64,000 nt of DNA from NCBI GenBank assembly GCA_934085975.1, contig CAKOHT010000004.1:34161-98160 (forward strand), given 5' to 3'. Origin of the DNA: an uncultured Cetobacterium sp. (GTDB lineage Bacteria > Fusobacteriota > Fusobacteriia > Fusobacteriales > Fusobacteriaceae). The notes under the pieces are model-generated. The model did no database searches. It worked only from the letters and a program-made list of their open reading frames with translations, and was not told the origin of the DNA. Shown here in pieces: positions 8,422-16,750 of the stretch (position 1 is the stretch's first letter; every line of letters starts with the position of its first letter). Position numbers and translations under genes: made by a program.

Positions 8422-9102
8422 TTATATACAAGGTATAGTGCCTAAAATTTTAATATTTAATTTTTCAAAATTTTCTAAGTTTTTAAATAAAATTAAATTT
8501 ACAAAAAGATTCGGTTTAATTTTTATATATTCCTTAGAAAGAATATCATCATATAGAACATAAGTGATATCATTACTTTCAAAAATACAGTTATTATAAG
8601 AGGAGAACAAATATAAGGTATCGCTATTCAAATTGATTTTATTGATGAGATACCAGTTATTCTTCTCAATAAACTCTATGGTCTCTGTAGAAAAATCAGA
8701 CAGGATATATTTTACAGATTTTAAATCTAACTCTTCAAATTGATTGACAACAATAGGACTGACATACTCTCCAAAAATTTTTTTAATTCCAATAAAAGAT
8801 AATACGTTGGATTTTATTCCCACGTTAAGAGTTCCTTCAAGCTTTCTACAAAAAGAAATAATTTCAGTGTAAAAACTTTGAATTTCAGTAGAAGTAAGAC
8901 CTGAAAAATTACTTAATTTTTTGTAGATAGCAATCTCTCTTTCGGGAACATATATACGACTGTTATCTTTTGATTTAGTAAGTCCAACTTGGTGAACAAT
9001 GTCCATTCTATCTAAAATTAACCTTACAATTTTTTTATCAATTATATCTATCTCTTCTCTTAATTTATTAATATCACGTGTAATTTTAATCACCCATTTC
9101 AT
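8422..9102 (-). CDS. Chorismate mutase (AroQ type) with a C-terminal prephenate-dehydratase-like remnant
   Basis: The N-terminal ~90 residues are an AroQ-type all-helical chorismate mutase: LREEIDIIDKKIVRLILDRM, then a helix with VPEREIAIYKKL and a third helix TEIISFCRKLE. This enzyme turns chorismate into prephenate. The remaining ~130 residues begin with a segment ending in FGEYVSPIVVNQFEEL that aligns by eye with the start of prephenate dehydratase, but that domain is much too short and lacks a recognisable TRF motif. The ATG at 9102 is preferred to a TTG four codons upstream; neither has a clear Shine-Dalgarno. It heads the lipoprotein-citC-citXG gene string. Confidence 0.78.
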   Translation of the reverse strand: MKWVIKITRDINKLREEIDIIDKKIVRLILDRMDIVHQVGLTKSKDNSRIYVPEREIAIYKKLSNFSGLTSTEIQSFYTEIISFCRKLEGTLNVGIKSNVLSFIGIKKIFGEYVSPIVVNQFEELDLKSVKYILSDFSTETIEFIEKNNWYLINKINLNSDTLYLFSSYNNCIFESNDITYVLYDDILSKEYIKIKPNLFVNLILFKNLENFEKLNIKILGTIPCI

Positions 9103-9114
9103 GAACGTTATCAA

Positions 9115-9142
9115 TACATATTCTATAATATAAAGGTGTCAA
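9115..9142 (-). promoter_or_regulatory. Possible promoter of the chorismate mutase-cit operon
   Basis: On the minus strand a perfect -35 TTGACA (9137-9142) is followed after 16 bp by a weak -10 TATGTA (9115-9120). If used, transcription would begin only about 5-6 nt before the ATG at 9102, making the message nearly leaderless. That would agree with the missing Shine-Dalgarno. The -10 box is poor, so this is tentative. Confidence 0.35.
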
Positions 9143-9231
9143 AATCAAATAAATATTGAAATATAATGAAAAATCTTATAGAATGAGATATTGAAATGTT
9201 TAAAAATAAATAGAAGTTTCAGGAGGAAAAT

Positions 9232-10116
9232 ATGAAGTTTTTTTCTTTGAATAAAAAAAAGTATGCGACTTTAACTGTTAAAGAAAATAAATCAGAAAAT
9301 AAAAAAGTTGAGGAAAAAGAGGAAAAAATAATAAAAAAAATAAAAATAACAGGGCTTTGGGAAAAATGTCCAGAATGTCATGAGATTGTCTATAAGAATG
9401 ACATTGAGCAGAATTTACAAAAATGCCCTCACTGTGATTATTACTTTTCAATGAATGCTAAAGAGAGAATAGCTCTTTTAATAGATGAAAATACTTTTCA
9501 AGAGATGGATAAAGATTTAATTTCAGAAAATCCATTAGATTTTCCGGGATATACAGAAAAATATGAGGTGGCAGTAGAAAAAACTGGAATGTTAGAAGGT
9601 GCAGTAGCAGGAATTGGGGATATTTTTGGAATAAAAGTAAGTATAGCAGTTATGGATTTTGACTTCTTAGGTGGAAGTATGGGATCAGTTGTGGGAGAAA
9701 AGATAACGAGGGCAATAGAAAGAGGAATAGAGTTTAAAATCCCAGTGGTGGTGGTGTCATCATCTGGAGGAGCTAGAATGCACGAAGGAATACTTTCACT
9801 TATGCAGATGGCAAAAACTTCCGCTGCATTGGAAAGATTGAGAGAAGTTGGAGTTCCGTTTGTATCAATTCCAGTAAATCCCACAACGGGAGGAGTTACA
9901 GCGTCTTTTGCAATGTTAGGGGATATAATTATGACAGAGCCAGATGCTTTAATTGGATTTGCAGGTCAAAGAGTAATAGAACAGACAATCAAACAAAAAT
10001 TACCAAATGGTTTCCAAAGAAGTGAGTTTTTACAAGAGTGTGGAATGGTTGATGTGATAACAAAAAGAGAGGATATGAAGAGAACTCTTCATAAAATTTT
10101 AGATAATATAATCTAG
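9232..10116 (+). CDS. accD: Acetyl-CoA carboxylase carboxyltransferase subunit beta
   Basis: With AccA, moves the carboxyl group from biotin carboxyl carrier protein to acetyl-CoA, giving malonyl-CoA for fatty acid synthesis. The 294 residues have a lysine- and glutamate-rich N-terminal extension (about 1-42), the four-cysteine zinc ribbon typical of AccD (Cys46, Cys49, Cys65, Cys68), and a crotonase-fold domain with VVSSSGGARMHEG and NPTTGGVTASFAMLGD. AGGAGG precedes the ATG. It starts the accD-accA-pfkA-recR gene string; accB and accC are not in the window. Confidence 0.96.
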   Translation: MKFFSLNKKKYATLTVKENKSENKKVEEKEEKIIKKIKITGLWEKCPECHEIVYKNDIEQNLQKCPHCDYYFSMNAKERIALLIDENTFQEMDKDLISENPLDFPGYTEKYEVAVEKTGMLEGAVAGIGDIFGIKVSIAVMDFDFLGGSMGSVVGEKITRAIERGIEFKIPVVVVSSSGGARMHEGILSLMQMAKTSAALERLREVGVPFVSIPVNPTTGGVTASFAMLGDIIMTEPDALIGFAGQRVIEQTIKQKLPNGFQRSEFLQECGMVDVITKREDMKRTLHKILDNII

Positions 10117-10142
10117 AAATAGCTTATATATAGGAGAGTGAC

Positions 10143-11093
10143 ATGAAATTTAATAGTGAAATTTTAGATTTAGAAACTAAAATAGTAGAACTTAAAAATT
10201 TTTCAAAGGAAAAAGGCATAGATTTAAGTTTAGAAATAGAAAAACTTTCAAAACAAAGAGATGAATATTTAAAGGCTGCTTATGAAAATTTAACAGATTG
10301 GGACAGAGTAACCATAGCTCGTCATCCAGAAAGACCTTATACTTTGGATTATATAGAAAATATGACAACTGATTTTATAGAGCTACATGGAGACAGACTA
10401 TGTAAAGATGATGCAGCCATAGTCGGAGGACTTTGCAAGATAGATGGGAAAAAAGTTATGATTGTTGGGCACCAAAAAGGAAGGACTATTGATGAAAATA
10501 TTTTTAGAAATTTTGGAATGGCGAGTCCTGAAGGATATAGAAAAGCTTTAAGATTATTTAAAATGGCTGAGAGATTTTCTATTCCCATAGTAAATTTAAT
10601 AGATACGGCAGGGGCATATCCAGGAATAGAAGCTGAAAAACATGGTCAGGGTGAGGCAATAGCTAGAAACTTGTTAGAGATGGCAGGTTTAAAAGTACCA
10701 ATAATTTCCATAGTAATAGGTGAAGGAGGGTCAGGAGGAGCATTAGCATTAGGTGTAGCAGATAAAGTCTATATGTTAGAAAATTCAGTTTATTCCGTAA
10801 TATCTCCTGAGGGGTGTGCGGCGATTCTTTATAAAGACTCTTCTAAGGCTTCTGAAGCAGCAAATAATTTGAAAATATCAGGTCACAGTTTACAGAGTTT
10901 AGGTATAATTGATGGCATTGTAAAAGAACCATTGGGTGGAGCTCATAGAGATTATAAGTGTGTAGCAAATGATCTAAAAAATGTTATTTTATCATCACTT
11001 TTAGAGTTATCCAAATTAGATGTAGATACTTTACTAAAAAATAGATATAATAAATTTAGAAAAATGGGAAGTTTTACAGAGAAAACAATCTAG
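10143..11093 (+). CDS. accA: Acetyl-CoA carboxylase carboxyltransferase subunit alpha
   Basis: Partner of AccD in the carboxyltransferase heterotetramer. The 316 residues match AccA: an N-terminal helical region, WDRVTIARHPERPYTLDYI (about 54-72), GHQKGRTIDENIFRNFGM (about 103-120), DTAGAYPG, and the oxyanion-hole segment IGEGGSGGALALGVAD. The start is 26 bp after accD with a GGAG site. The adjacent accD-accA order suggests balanced co-expression. Confidence 0.96.
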   Translation: MKFNSEILDLETKIVELKNFSKEKGIDLSLEIEKLSKQRDEYLKAAYENLTDWDRVTIARHPERPYTLDYIENMTTDFIELHGDRLCKDDAAIVGGLCKIDGKKVMIVGHQKGRTIDENIFRNFGMASPEGYRKALRLFKMAERFSIPIVNLIDTAGAYPGIEAEKHGQGEAIARNLLEMAGLKVPIISIVIGEGGSGGALALGVADKVYMLENSVYSVISPEGCAAILYKDSSKASEAANNLKISGHSLQSLGIIDGIVKEPLGGAHRDYKCVANDLKNVILSSLLELSKLDVDTLLKNRYNKFRKMGSFTEKTI

Positions 11094-11128
11094 ATTTTAA
11101 TAGAAAGTGTCGGAGGTGTTAAGCTTAT

Positions 11129-12094
11129 ATGAAAAAAATAGCTGTTTTAACAAGTGGAGGAGACGCTCCTGGAATGAACGCTGCTATAAGAGCAGTTGCT
11201 AAAGTGGCATTAGCGAAGGGAATGGAAGTATATGGAGTAAGAAGAGGATATCTAGGAATGGTACATGATGAAATATTCCAAATGAATGGTAGTCACGTAT
11301 CTGGAATTATTGATAGAGGTGGAACAGTTCTTTTAACAGCTAGATGTTTAGAGTTTAAAGATCCAAAATTTAGAGCGATAGCTGCTGAAAATTTGAAAAA
11401 GAGAGGGATTGAAGGCATTGTAGTTATAGGTGGAGATGGTTCTTACAGAGGTGCCGATTTATTATCTAAAGAGCACGGGTTTAAAGTTGTAGGACTACCT
11501 GGAACAATTGACAATGATATAATAGGAACAGACTACACAATAGGTTTTGATACGTGTTTAAATACAATATTGGATGCTATGTCAAAATTGAGGGATACAG
11601 CAACTTCACACGAAAGAACAATATTGATGGAAGTGATGGGAAGACACGCTGGAGATTTAGCACTTCATGCCACATTGGCAGGTGGAGGGGACGGAGTTCT
11701 AATTCCAGAAATAGAGGAACCAATCGAGATGTTAGCTTATCAAATTAAAGAGAGAAGAAGACAAGGAAAGTTACATGATATAGTTTTGGTAGCTGAGGGT
11801 GTTGGAAGTGTTTTTGAAATAGAAAAACAATTGAAAGAAAAGGTGACAACAGAGGTAAGAAGTGTAGTTTTAGCTCATGTCCAAAGAGGTGGAACACCAT
11901 CTGGATTTGATAGAGTACTAGCAACTAAAATGGGAGCAAAAGCAGTGGAGCTTCTTGAGACGGGCATAGGTGGAGTTATGGTAGGAATTGAGAGCAATGA
12001 ATTAGTAACTCATCCGATATCGTTTGCTTGGGAAGGAAAAAGAAAATATGATATTAGAAAAGATTATGAATTAGCATTGATACTTTGTAAATAG
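11129..12094 (+). CDS. pfkA: ATP-dependent 6-phosphofructokinase
   Basis: Phosphorylates fructose-6-phosphate, the committing step of glycolysis. The 321 residues are the standard bacterial length. Motifs are [15 protein letters not shown] at the N terminus (ATP site), GGDGSYRGA near 103, [19 protein letters not shown] with the catalytic Asp (about 123-141), and GHAGDLAL-type substrate residues ([10 protein letters not shown]). The glycine of GGDGS marks an ATP rather than pyrophosphate enzyme. GGAGGTG lies upstream. It is clustered with accD-accA, and its reverse enzyme (fbp) is encoded near 20 kb under separate control. Confidence 0.97.
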   Translation: MKKIAVLTSGGDAPGMNAAIRAVAKVALAKGMEVYGVRRGYLGMVHDEIFQMNGSHVSGIIDRGGTVLLTARCLEFKDPKFRAIAAENLKKRGIEGIVVIGGDGSYRGADLLSKEHGFKVVGLPGTIDNDIIGTDYTIGFDTCLNTILDAMSKLRDTATSHERTILMEVMGRHAGDLALHATLAGGGDGVLIPEIEEPIEMLAYQIKERRRQGKLHDIVLVAEGVGSVFEIEKQLKEKVTTEVRSVVLAHVQRGGTPSGFDRVLATKMGAKAVELLETGIGGVMVGIESNELVTHPISFAWEGKRKYDIRKDYELALILCK

Positions 12095-12108
12095 GAGCTG
12101 ATGAAATT

Positions 12109-12429
12109 ATGATTACAGTTTTAGATGTTGTTAGAAAAGAAAGAAGAAAAAACAAGATAAAAAGAGAGATTGAAGATAACGATAGAAAAATAAGAGACAA
12201 CAGAAAAAGAGTTGATCTTTTAACAAATTTAAAGGAGTATTTAAAGCCTGGAATGACTTACGCTGAGATTATTGATATAATAGAAAATATGAAGGGTGAT
12301 TATGAGGATAGAGTTGACGATTATATAATTAAAAATGCTGAACTAGGAAAAGAGAGAAGAGAGATTTCTAAGAGCATAAAAGAGATTACGAGAACACTAG
12401 CTCAAAAAGCTCCAGTAGAAAAAAAATAA
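12109..12429 (+). CDS. Small charged coiled-coil protein of unknown function
   Basis: A 106-residue protein with no catalytic motif. Two strongly charged helices, about 8-45 (arginine/lysine-rich) and 68-100, probably form coiled coils, separated by a short segment [19 protein letters not shown]. No signal peptide or membrane segment is present. It lies 14 bp after pfkA and 12 bp before recR. In many bacteria a small helical nucleoid protein, YbaB/EbfC, sits just before recR; this protein has a similar size and position but I cannot see YbaB sequence features. The function is unknown. Confidence 0.72.
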   Translation: MITVLDVVRKERRKNKIKREIEDNDRKIRDNRKRVDLLTNLKEYLKPGMTYAEIIDIIENMKGDYEDRVDDYIIKNAELGKERREISKSIKEITRTLAQKAPVEKK

Positions 12430-12441
12430 TAAGGAGTTTAA

Positions 12442-13035
12442 ATGGCAACTAGGTCATTAGAGATATTGATAGATGAATTTAATAGGTTACCCGGAATTGG
12501 AAGAAAAAGTGCAGTGAGATTAGCATTCCATGTTTTAGAGATGTCTGAGCAAGAGATTGAAAGATTTTCAAAAGCTTTAAAAGATGTGAAGGAGACTGTA
12601 AAAAAATGTTCAATCTGTGGTAATTTTAGTGAAAATGATACGTGTGATATATGCAGAGATGAGTTTAGAGATAAGGATATTATCTGTGTTGTAGAGGATA
12701 GTCGAGATATAATTCCTCTGGAAAAAACAAAGAGATATAAAGGAAGTTATCACGTTCTAAATGGTAAGATAGATCCGTTAAATGGAATGACTCCAGACAA
12801 ATTAAATTTAAAATCATTGTTAGAAAGAGTGGCGAAAGAGGATATAAAAGAGGTTATTCTCGCTTTAAATCCAGACTTGGAGGGAGAGACAACAGCGTTG
12901 TATTTAACAAAGATTTTAAAGACATTTGATGTAAAAGTAACAAAAATAGCCAGCGGAATTCCAATGGGTGGAAATATAGAGTTTGCGGATGTAGCAACTA
13001 TATCAAGAGCATTGGAAGGGAGGCAAGAGATATAA
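12442..13035 (+). CDS. recR: Recombination protein RecR
   Basis: RecR joins RecO to load RecA on gapped DNA during repair. The 197 residues show the family layout: an N-terminal helix-hairpin-helix (LPGIGRKSAVRLAFH, 16-30), a four-cysteine zinc finger (Cys56, Cys59, Cys68, Cys71), a Toprim domain beginning IICVVEDSRDI and containing NPDLEGETTALYL, and a C-terminal Walker B-like end. It is the last gene of the accD-to-recR string and is followed immediately by a strong terminator. Confidence 0.96.
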   Translation: MATRSLEILIDEFNRLPGIGRKSAVRLAFHVLEMSEQEIERFSKALKDVKETVKKCSICGNFSENDTCDICRDEFRDKDIICVVEDSRDIIPLEKTKRYKGSYHVLNGKIDPLNGMTPDKLNLKSLLERVAKEDIKEVILALNPDLEGETTALYLTKILKTFDVKVTKIASGIPMGGNIEFADVATISRALEGRQEI

Positions 13036-13061
13036 AAAAGTCGGATCGATCCGACTTTTTT
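13034..13061. terminator. Bidirectional terminator between recR and the aminotransferase gene
   Basis: A perfect 28-bp palindrome, A-rich on the left and T-rich on the right, with core GTCGGATC/GATCCGAC centred at 13047/13048. It can terminate both convergent transcripts. Confidence 0.9.
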
Positions 13062-13064
13062 ATA

Positions 13065-14174
13065 TTACTTTAAATCTATAATAGCTTTTTCTAAGCAATC
13101 AAGAGTGAATCTAACTCTATCTTCACGTGCATTTTCTCCCATATGTCCAATTCTGATAATTTTATCAGCTAAAGGACCATAAGAACCAGAAAGTAAAATA
13201 TCGTATTTAGTTTTTAAATGAGTTAACAAATCTTCCGCTCTTATACCTTCAGGAGGGTAAAAGGCCGTAACAGTTGGTGAAAAATCAGACTCTAGATACA
13301 GTGAGCATCCTAACTCTTGAAGTCTTTCGATACAAAGATTTCTCATCTCTTCGTGTCTATCAAAAACTCTAAATAGGGTTTCAGATAATAGGTTATCAAT
13401 GGCAGTTCCTAAACTAATGATATCACTGGCAGGCATAGTATAGGGAAAAGATTTTTTCTCCTCTATATCTTTCCAATGTAGTAAATTACAGTAAAATGAT
13501 GGGATAGGAGTTGTTCTATTTTCCATAGCATACCAAGCAGCATCACTGACAGCCATGATAGTGAGACCGGGAGCAGCTGAAAAAACCTTTTGAGATGCAG
13601 AGAGTACAATATCGACATTCCATTCATCCATTTTAAAATCTACTCCTCCAAGAGCCGCAACAGTATCAACAACAGTTAAAATACCTTTAGATTTTAAAAG
13701 TTGGCATACAGGACCTATATCATTGAGAATACCACTTGGAGTATCACAATGTACTACTGTAGCGTATTTAAAGTTTGAATCTTTCTGCAGAAATTTTTTA
13801 AGACTTTCTAAGTCTATTGATTTTTTCCAACTTGACTCAAAGATAGTAACTTCACCTCCATAGGGTTCAATAAGTCCTTTGAATCCCTCTCCAAAAAAAC
13901 CATTGGAGATAACAAGAACTCTATCTCCTTTTTCAGTTAGAGAAGCACAAGCAGCATCTAATCCAAGCATTCCCTCCCCGCTCATTATAAAAATTTTAGA
14001 ATGATCTGATCCAATAAAATTTCTAAGTCTATGACAAACAAATTTATAATAACTTAGAAAATCAGAATCGATATCGGGATTTCCAAACACTTTACTTCTC
14101 GCATGTAAAGTGTTGCCAGAAACAGTGGTAGGTCCGGCGGTCATCATTAAATAATTAGGTCTGTAAAATAACAT
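13065..14174 (-). CDS. Class V PLP-dependent aminotransferase
   Basis: A 369-residue fold-type I PLP enzyme of the alanine/serine-glyoxylate aminotransferase group. It has AGPTTVSGNTLHA (about 13-25), HCDTPSGIL, the PLP aspartate in VVDTVAALGG (Asp170), and the Schiff-base lysine in SASQKVFSAAPG (Lys196). GGAGG precedes the start. It is the last gene of a bioF-bioG-bioC string, 18 bp after bioC, which is unusual: no classical BioA (class III) is present here. It may act outside biotin synthesis or replace a missing aminotransferase; the sequence cannot decide. The substrate is unknown. Confidence 0.85.
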   Translation of the reverse strand: MLFYRPNYLMMTAGPTTVSGNTLHARSKVFGNPDIDSDFLSYYKFVCHRLRNFIGSDHSKIFIMSGEGMLGLDAACASLTEKGDRVLVISNGFFGEGFKGLIEPYGGEVTIFESSWKKSIDLESLKKFLQKDSNFKYATVVHCDTPSGILNDIGPVCQLLKSKGILTVVDTVAALGGVDFKMDEWNVDIVLSASQKVFSAAPGLTIMAVSDAAWYAMENRTTPIPSFYCNLLHWKDIEEKKSFPYTMPASDIISLGTAIDNLLSETLFRVFDRHEEMRNLCIERLQELGCSLYLESDFSPTVTAFYPPEGIRAEDLLTHLKTKYDILLSGSYGPLADKIIRIGHMGENAREDRVRFTLDCLEKAIIDLK

Positions 14175-14192
14175 TTTTAAGCCTCCTTGATT

Positions 14193-14861
14193 TTAATTTT
14201 TACAAGAAAAATAACTTACCTTATATGTCAATGTTGTAGATTTAAAACTTTTTGTTAGAGAGTAGTTAGAAGTTGAAAAACCGGTAACTCCAGTTTTTTT
14301 TAAATGTTTTAAAGCCTTTAGAGGACTAGAAAATTCTAAAATAAATTTTTCCTCTTGGAATTCAACAAAAGTATAGTATTTTTTCAAAATTTGATAAATC
14401 TCTTCGGTACTTTTATAGTCTAAAGATATCCCAAAATGTTCAAAAATTTCAATTAAATTTCCTTTTGAATAGATGGAGAAGACCAATTGTGAAGTATTTT
14501 TGGAGATTTTATAGATAAGACTTTCCAAGTTTTCAACCCATTGAAAAGCAGAGCTAGAAATAATTAAAGAATAGTTTTTTAGTTTCAGCGTTTCCATATT
14601 TTCAACAAAAAAATCTCTATATGATATATTTGAAAAAAAATCTTGGGTGTTAAAAATATCATTTAAGTCTAAATAATTGAAACACACTGATTCAAAAAGT
14701 GCTTTAGTAAGCATTCCAGTACCGCACCCTAACTCTAAAATAGTATCATATTTTCTAGATTTATCAATAAAAGTCAGAAGTTTTTTAGCTACTTCCTTTT
14801 GAGTAATAGCATTGCAATCATAATTTTTAAATTGTTTATTAAAATTCATTTTCTTAATCAA
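14193..14861 (-). CDS. bioC: Malonyl-ACP methyltransferase BioC-like
   Basis: A SAM-dependent methyltransferase of 222 residues. The SAM motif LELGCGTGMLTKAL lies near residues 41-54 and SSSAFQWVENLESL, a characteristic BioC segment, near 107-120. BioC methylates malonyl-ACP so that fatty acid synthesis can build the pimeloyl chain of biotin. The TTG at 14861 is taken as start because GGAGGG lies six bases upstream; an ATG four codons later is the alternative. It overlaps the end of bioG by 8 nt. The pairing with BioG, which removes the methyl ester, and BioF supports the assignment. Confidence 0.88.
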   Translation of the reverse strand: MIKKMNFNKQFKNYDCNAITQKEVAKKLLTFIDKSRKYDTILELGCGTGMLTKALFESVCFNYLDLNDIFNTQDFFSNISYRDFFVENMETLKLKNYSLIISSSAFQWVENLESLIYKISKNTSQLVFSIYSKGNLIEIFEHFGISLDYKSTEEIYQILKKYYTFVEFQEEKFILEFSSPLKALKHLKKTGVTGFSTSNYSLTKSFKSTTLTYKVSYFSCKN

Positions 14862-15444
14862 TGATATCCCTCCAGTTTTCTATAATTTCAAAAGGGTAGT
14901 GACCACATTGAAGAATAGTAATAGCAGTACTTTCTTTTTCATAAAATTTTAATTGCTTTGAATAGGGAATAATTCGATCATATTTTCCAAGAAAAACTTT
15001 ATCAAAAGTATGATGAGTATTTGGAAAATCAAAAAGAATATCTTCTAATTCAATTTTTAATCTATCTAAATCTGGAGTTTCATGGAAATACTCTAGAGGT
15101 AGCCCCATATTCTCATAGAATTTTTTTAAATTATCTTTAGAAAGTGTTTCCAGGGTAAGCTTAAACATCTTTGGCGATATTCCATATTTACCAATTATAT
15201 ATGGGACACCATTTATAGCAATAGATAAACAGTTTAACTCTCTATTTTTTAATAAAAAGTTAGAGGCGTAGTGTACACCAAAAGACCAACCGATAACATA
15301 GATTTTTTCATATTTAGAAAAATCTATATGATTAGTGAGATATGGATAGTCAATACAATAGACTTTATAACAATCATCACAAATAAGTTTATCTATAATG
15401 TGGTGATTCATTCCCCATCCATTAAAAAAAAGTATTAAGTGCAT
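14854..15444 (-). CDS. bioG: Pimeloyl-ACP methyl ester esterase, BioG family
   Basis: An alpha/beta hydrolase of the DUF452/BioG type, about 196 residues. The N-terminal LILFFNGWGM is the family hallmark, the nucleophile serine lies in GWSFGVHYA, and a C-terminal histidine in CGHYPFE completes the likely triad. It would release pimeloyl-ACP from its methyl ester, ending the BioC-started cycle. The ATG at 15444 is preferred because AGGAGC precedes it; an upstream extension of 20 residues lies inside bioF. The start overlaps the bioF end by 23 nt, so translation is probably coupled. Confidence 0.87.
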   Translation of the reverse strand: MHLILFFNGWGMNHHIIDKLICDDCYKVYCIDYPYLTNHIDFSKYEKIYVIGWSFGVHYASNFLLKNRELNCLSIAINGVPYIIGKYGISPKMFKLTLETLSKDNLKKFYENMGLPLEYFHETPDLDRLKIELEDILFDFPNTHHTFDKVFLGKYDRIIPYSKQLKFYEKESTAITILQCGHYPFEIIENWRDIID

Positions 15445-16543
15445 AGTTAAGCTCCTGAAAAAAATTAATAATATTATCTTTAGATAAAGTTGGGGATAGA
15501 CCAACTCTAATTCTAGATGTACCTCTAGGGACAGTTGGTTCTTTCACTCCATAAACAAAGTATTTTTTCTCATTTAAGTAATTGATAATCTTATCCAACC
15601 TTTCATTGTCCCCAACAATTATAGATATAATATGGGTTGTTGATAAAGTTTTCATATCATACTTTTTAATTAGAGAGTGGGCTAACTTTTGTAGTTCAAA
15701 GAGATATAAGCGTTTCTCTTTGAATAGGTCCATTTTTTCTAAAATAAATAGATTCCAAGCGATATTAATGGGAGGAAGAGCTGTGGTATAAATAAATTTT
15801 CTTCCTTTATTAATAATATACTCTTTGTATATTTGATCACAGATTAGATATGAACCGGTAGAACCACCACCTTTACCGAGTGGAATTGTGAGAAAATCGA
15901 CATCTTTAATCAAATTTTCACTGTGCACTATTCCATAAGAGTAGACACCAAAAGAATGAGCTTCATCAATAATTAAATAAAAATCAAACTCCTTTTTTAA
16001 TTTAATAAGTTCTTTAAGGTGGACGCAATCACCATCCATACTATATATAGTTTCTGAAATAACAAAAATATTTTCAAATTTATCTCTACTTTTTTCTAAA
16101 AGTTTTTTTAAATGTTCGAGATCAAGGTGCTTATATCTTAGCAAAGTTGCTTTACTATGTAAAATACCGTCATGAATACTCGCGTGATTTAATCTATCAC
16201 TAATGACTAAGGTACTTTCATCACAAAATGTTTCCAGTATACAGCAGTTACAATCAAAACCACTATTAAAAAATAAAACAGGTTTTTTATATATACCTTC
16301 AGCCATTTTTTCTAATTCCATAATTAAAGGATACGATCCACTAATCAATCTAGAGGAACTAGAGGAGAGTTTTAAATTTGAATATTTTTTATAGAATTCT
16401 TCAATTAAAATTGGGTTACAAGCAAAACCCATATAATCATTGGATGAAAGATTTAAAAGATTATGGTTCAATGTAATTAATTTTCTAAAACGATTATCAC
16501 GTTTAAAATTTTTCAATTCTTTTTTTATTTTTTCTTTTAACAT
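15422..16543 (-). CDS. bioF: 8-amino-7-oxononanoate synthase
   Basis: Condenses pimeloyl-ACP (or CoA) with alanine, the first step of the biotin ring assembly. The 373 residues show SSNDYMGFACNP (33-44), FFNSGFDCNCCILE, the PLP aspartate and histidine in IIDEAHSFGVYSYG (Asp193, His196), and the PLP lysine in PLGKGGGSTGSY (Lys224). A glycine C-acetyltransferase is the close alternative, but linked bioG and bioC favour BioF. It is the first gene of this operon. bioA, bioD and bioB are not present here. Only a weak Shine-Dalgarno, GGTGAT, precedes the ATG. Confidence 0.9.
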   Translation of the reverse strand: MLKEKIKKELKNFKRDNRFRKLITLNHNLLNLSSNDYMGFACNPILIEEFYKKYSNLKLSSSSSRLISGSYPLIMELEKMAEGIYKKPVLFFNSGFDCNCCILETFCDESTLVISDRLNHASIHDGILHSKATLLRYKHLDLEHLKKLLEKSRDKFENIFVISETIYSMDGDCVHLKELIKLKKEFDFYLIIDEAHSFGVYSYGIVHSENLIKDVDFLTIPLGKGGGSTGSYLICDQIYKEYIINKGRKFIYTTALPPINIAWNLFILEKMDLFKEKRLYLFELQKLAHSLIKKYDMKTLSTTHIISIIVGDNERLDKIINYLNEKKYFVYGVKEPTVPRGTSRIRVGLSPTLSKDNIINFFQELNYALNTFF

Positions 16544-16560
16544 AGCTAATCACCAAAAAT

Positions 16561-16566
16561 ATTATA
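16561..16566 (-). promoter_or_regulatory. -10 box of the bioF promoter
   Basis: A perfect TATAAT on the minus strand lies 18 bp before the bioF start. No good -35 box stands 17 bp upstream, where the sequence is a T-run. I saw no clear BirA-type operator. Confidence 0.45.
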
Positions 16567-16640
16567 CCTAAAAAGATAAAAAAAAGCCATTAGAAAGAAA
16601 AGATAAATATTATATGTAAATATATACTTCAAAAATAAAA

Positions 16641-16731
16641 TGTACACTTTTTAATAAGTGTTGCAATTTATATGCATAGATGTTAATATTAATTTAATAA
16701 AAATAAAATAAAATTCTATAAAAAGTGCACA
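16641..16731 (+). promoter_or_regulatory. Promoter and split palindromic operator of the ccpN-like gene
   Basis: -35 TTGCAA (16661-16666) and -10 TAATAT (16684-16689) have a 17-bp spacer. TGTACACTTTTT (16641-16652) upstream and AAAAAGTGCACA (16720-16731) downstream are inverted copies with one mismatch in 12, about 79 bp centre to centre. Two such sites on either side of a promoter suggest autoregulation by the HTH-CBS protein encoded next. The binding protein is inferred. Confidence 0.6.
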
Positions 16732-16750
16732 CTTAACAAAAGGAGTTAAT

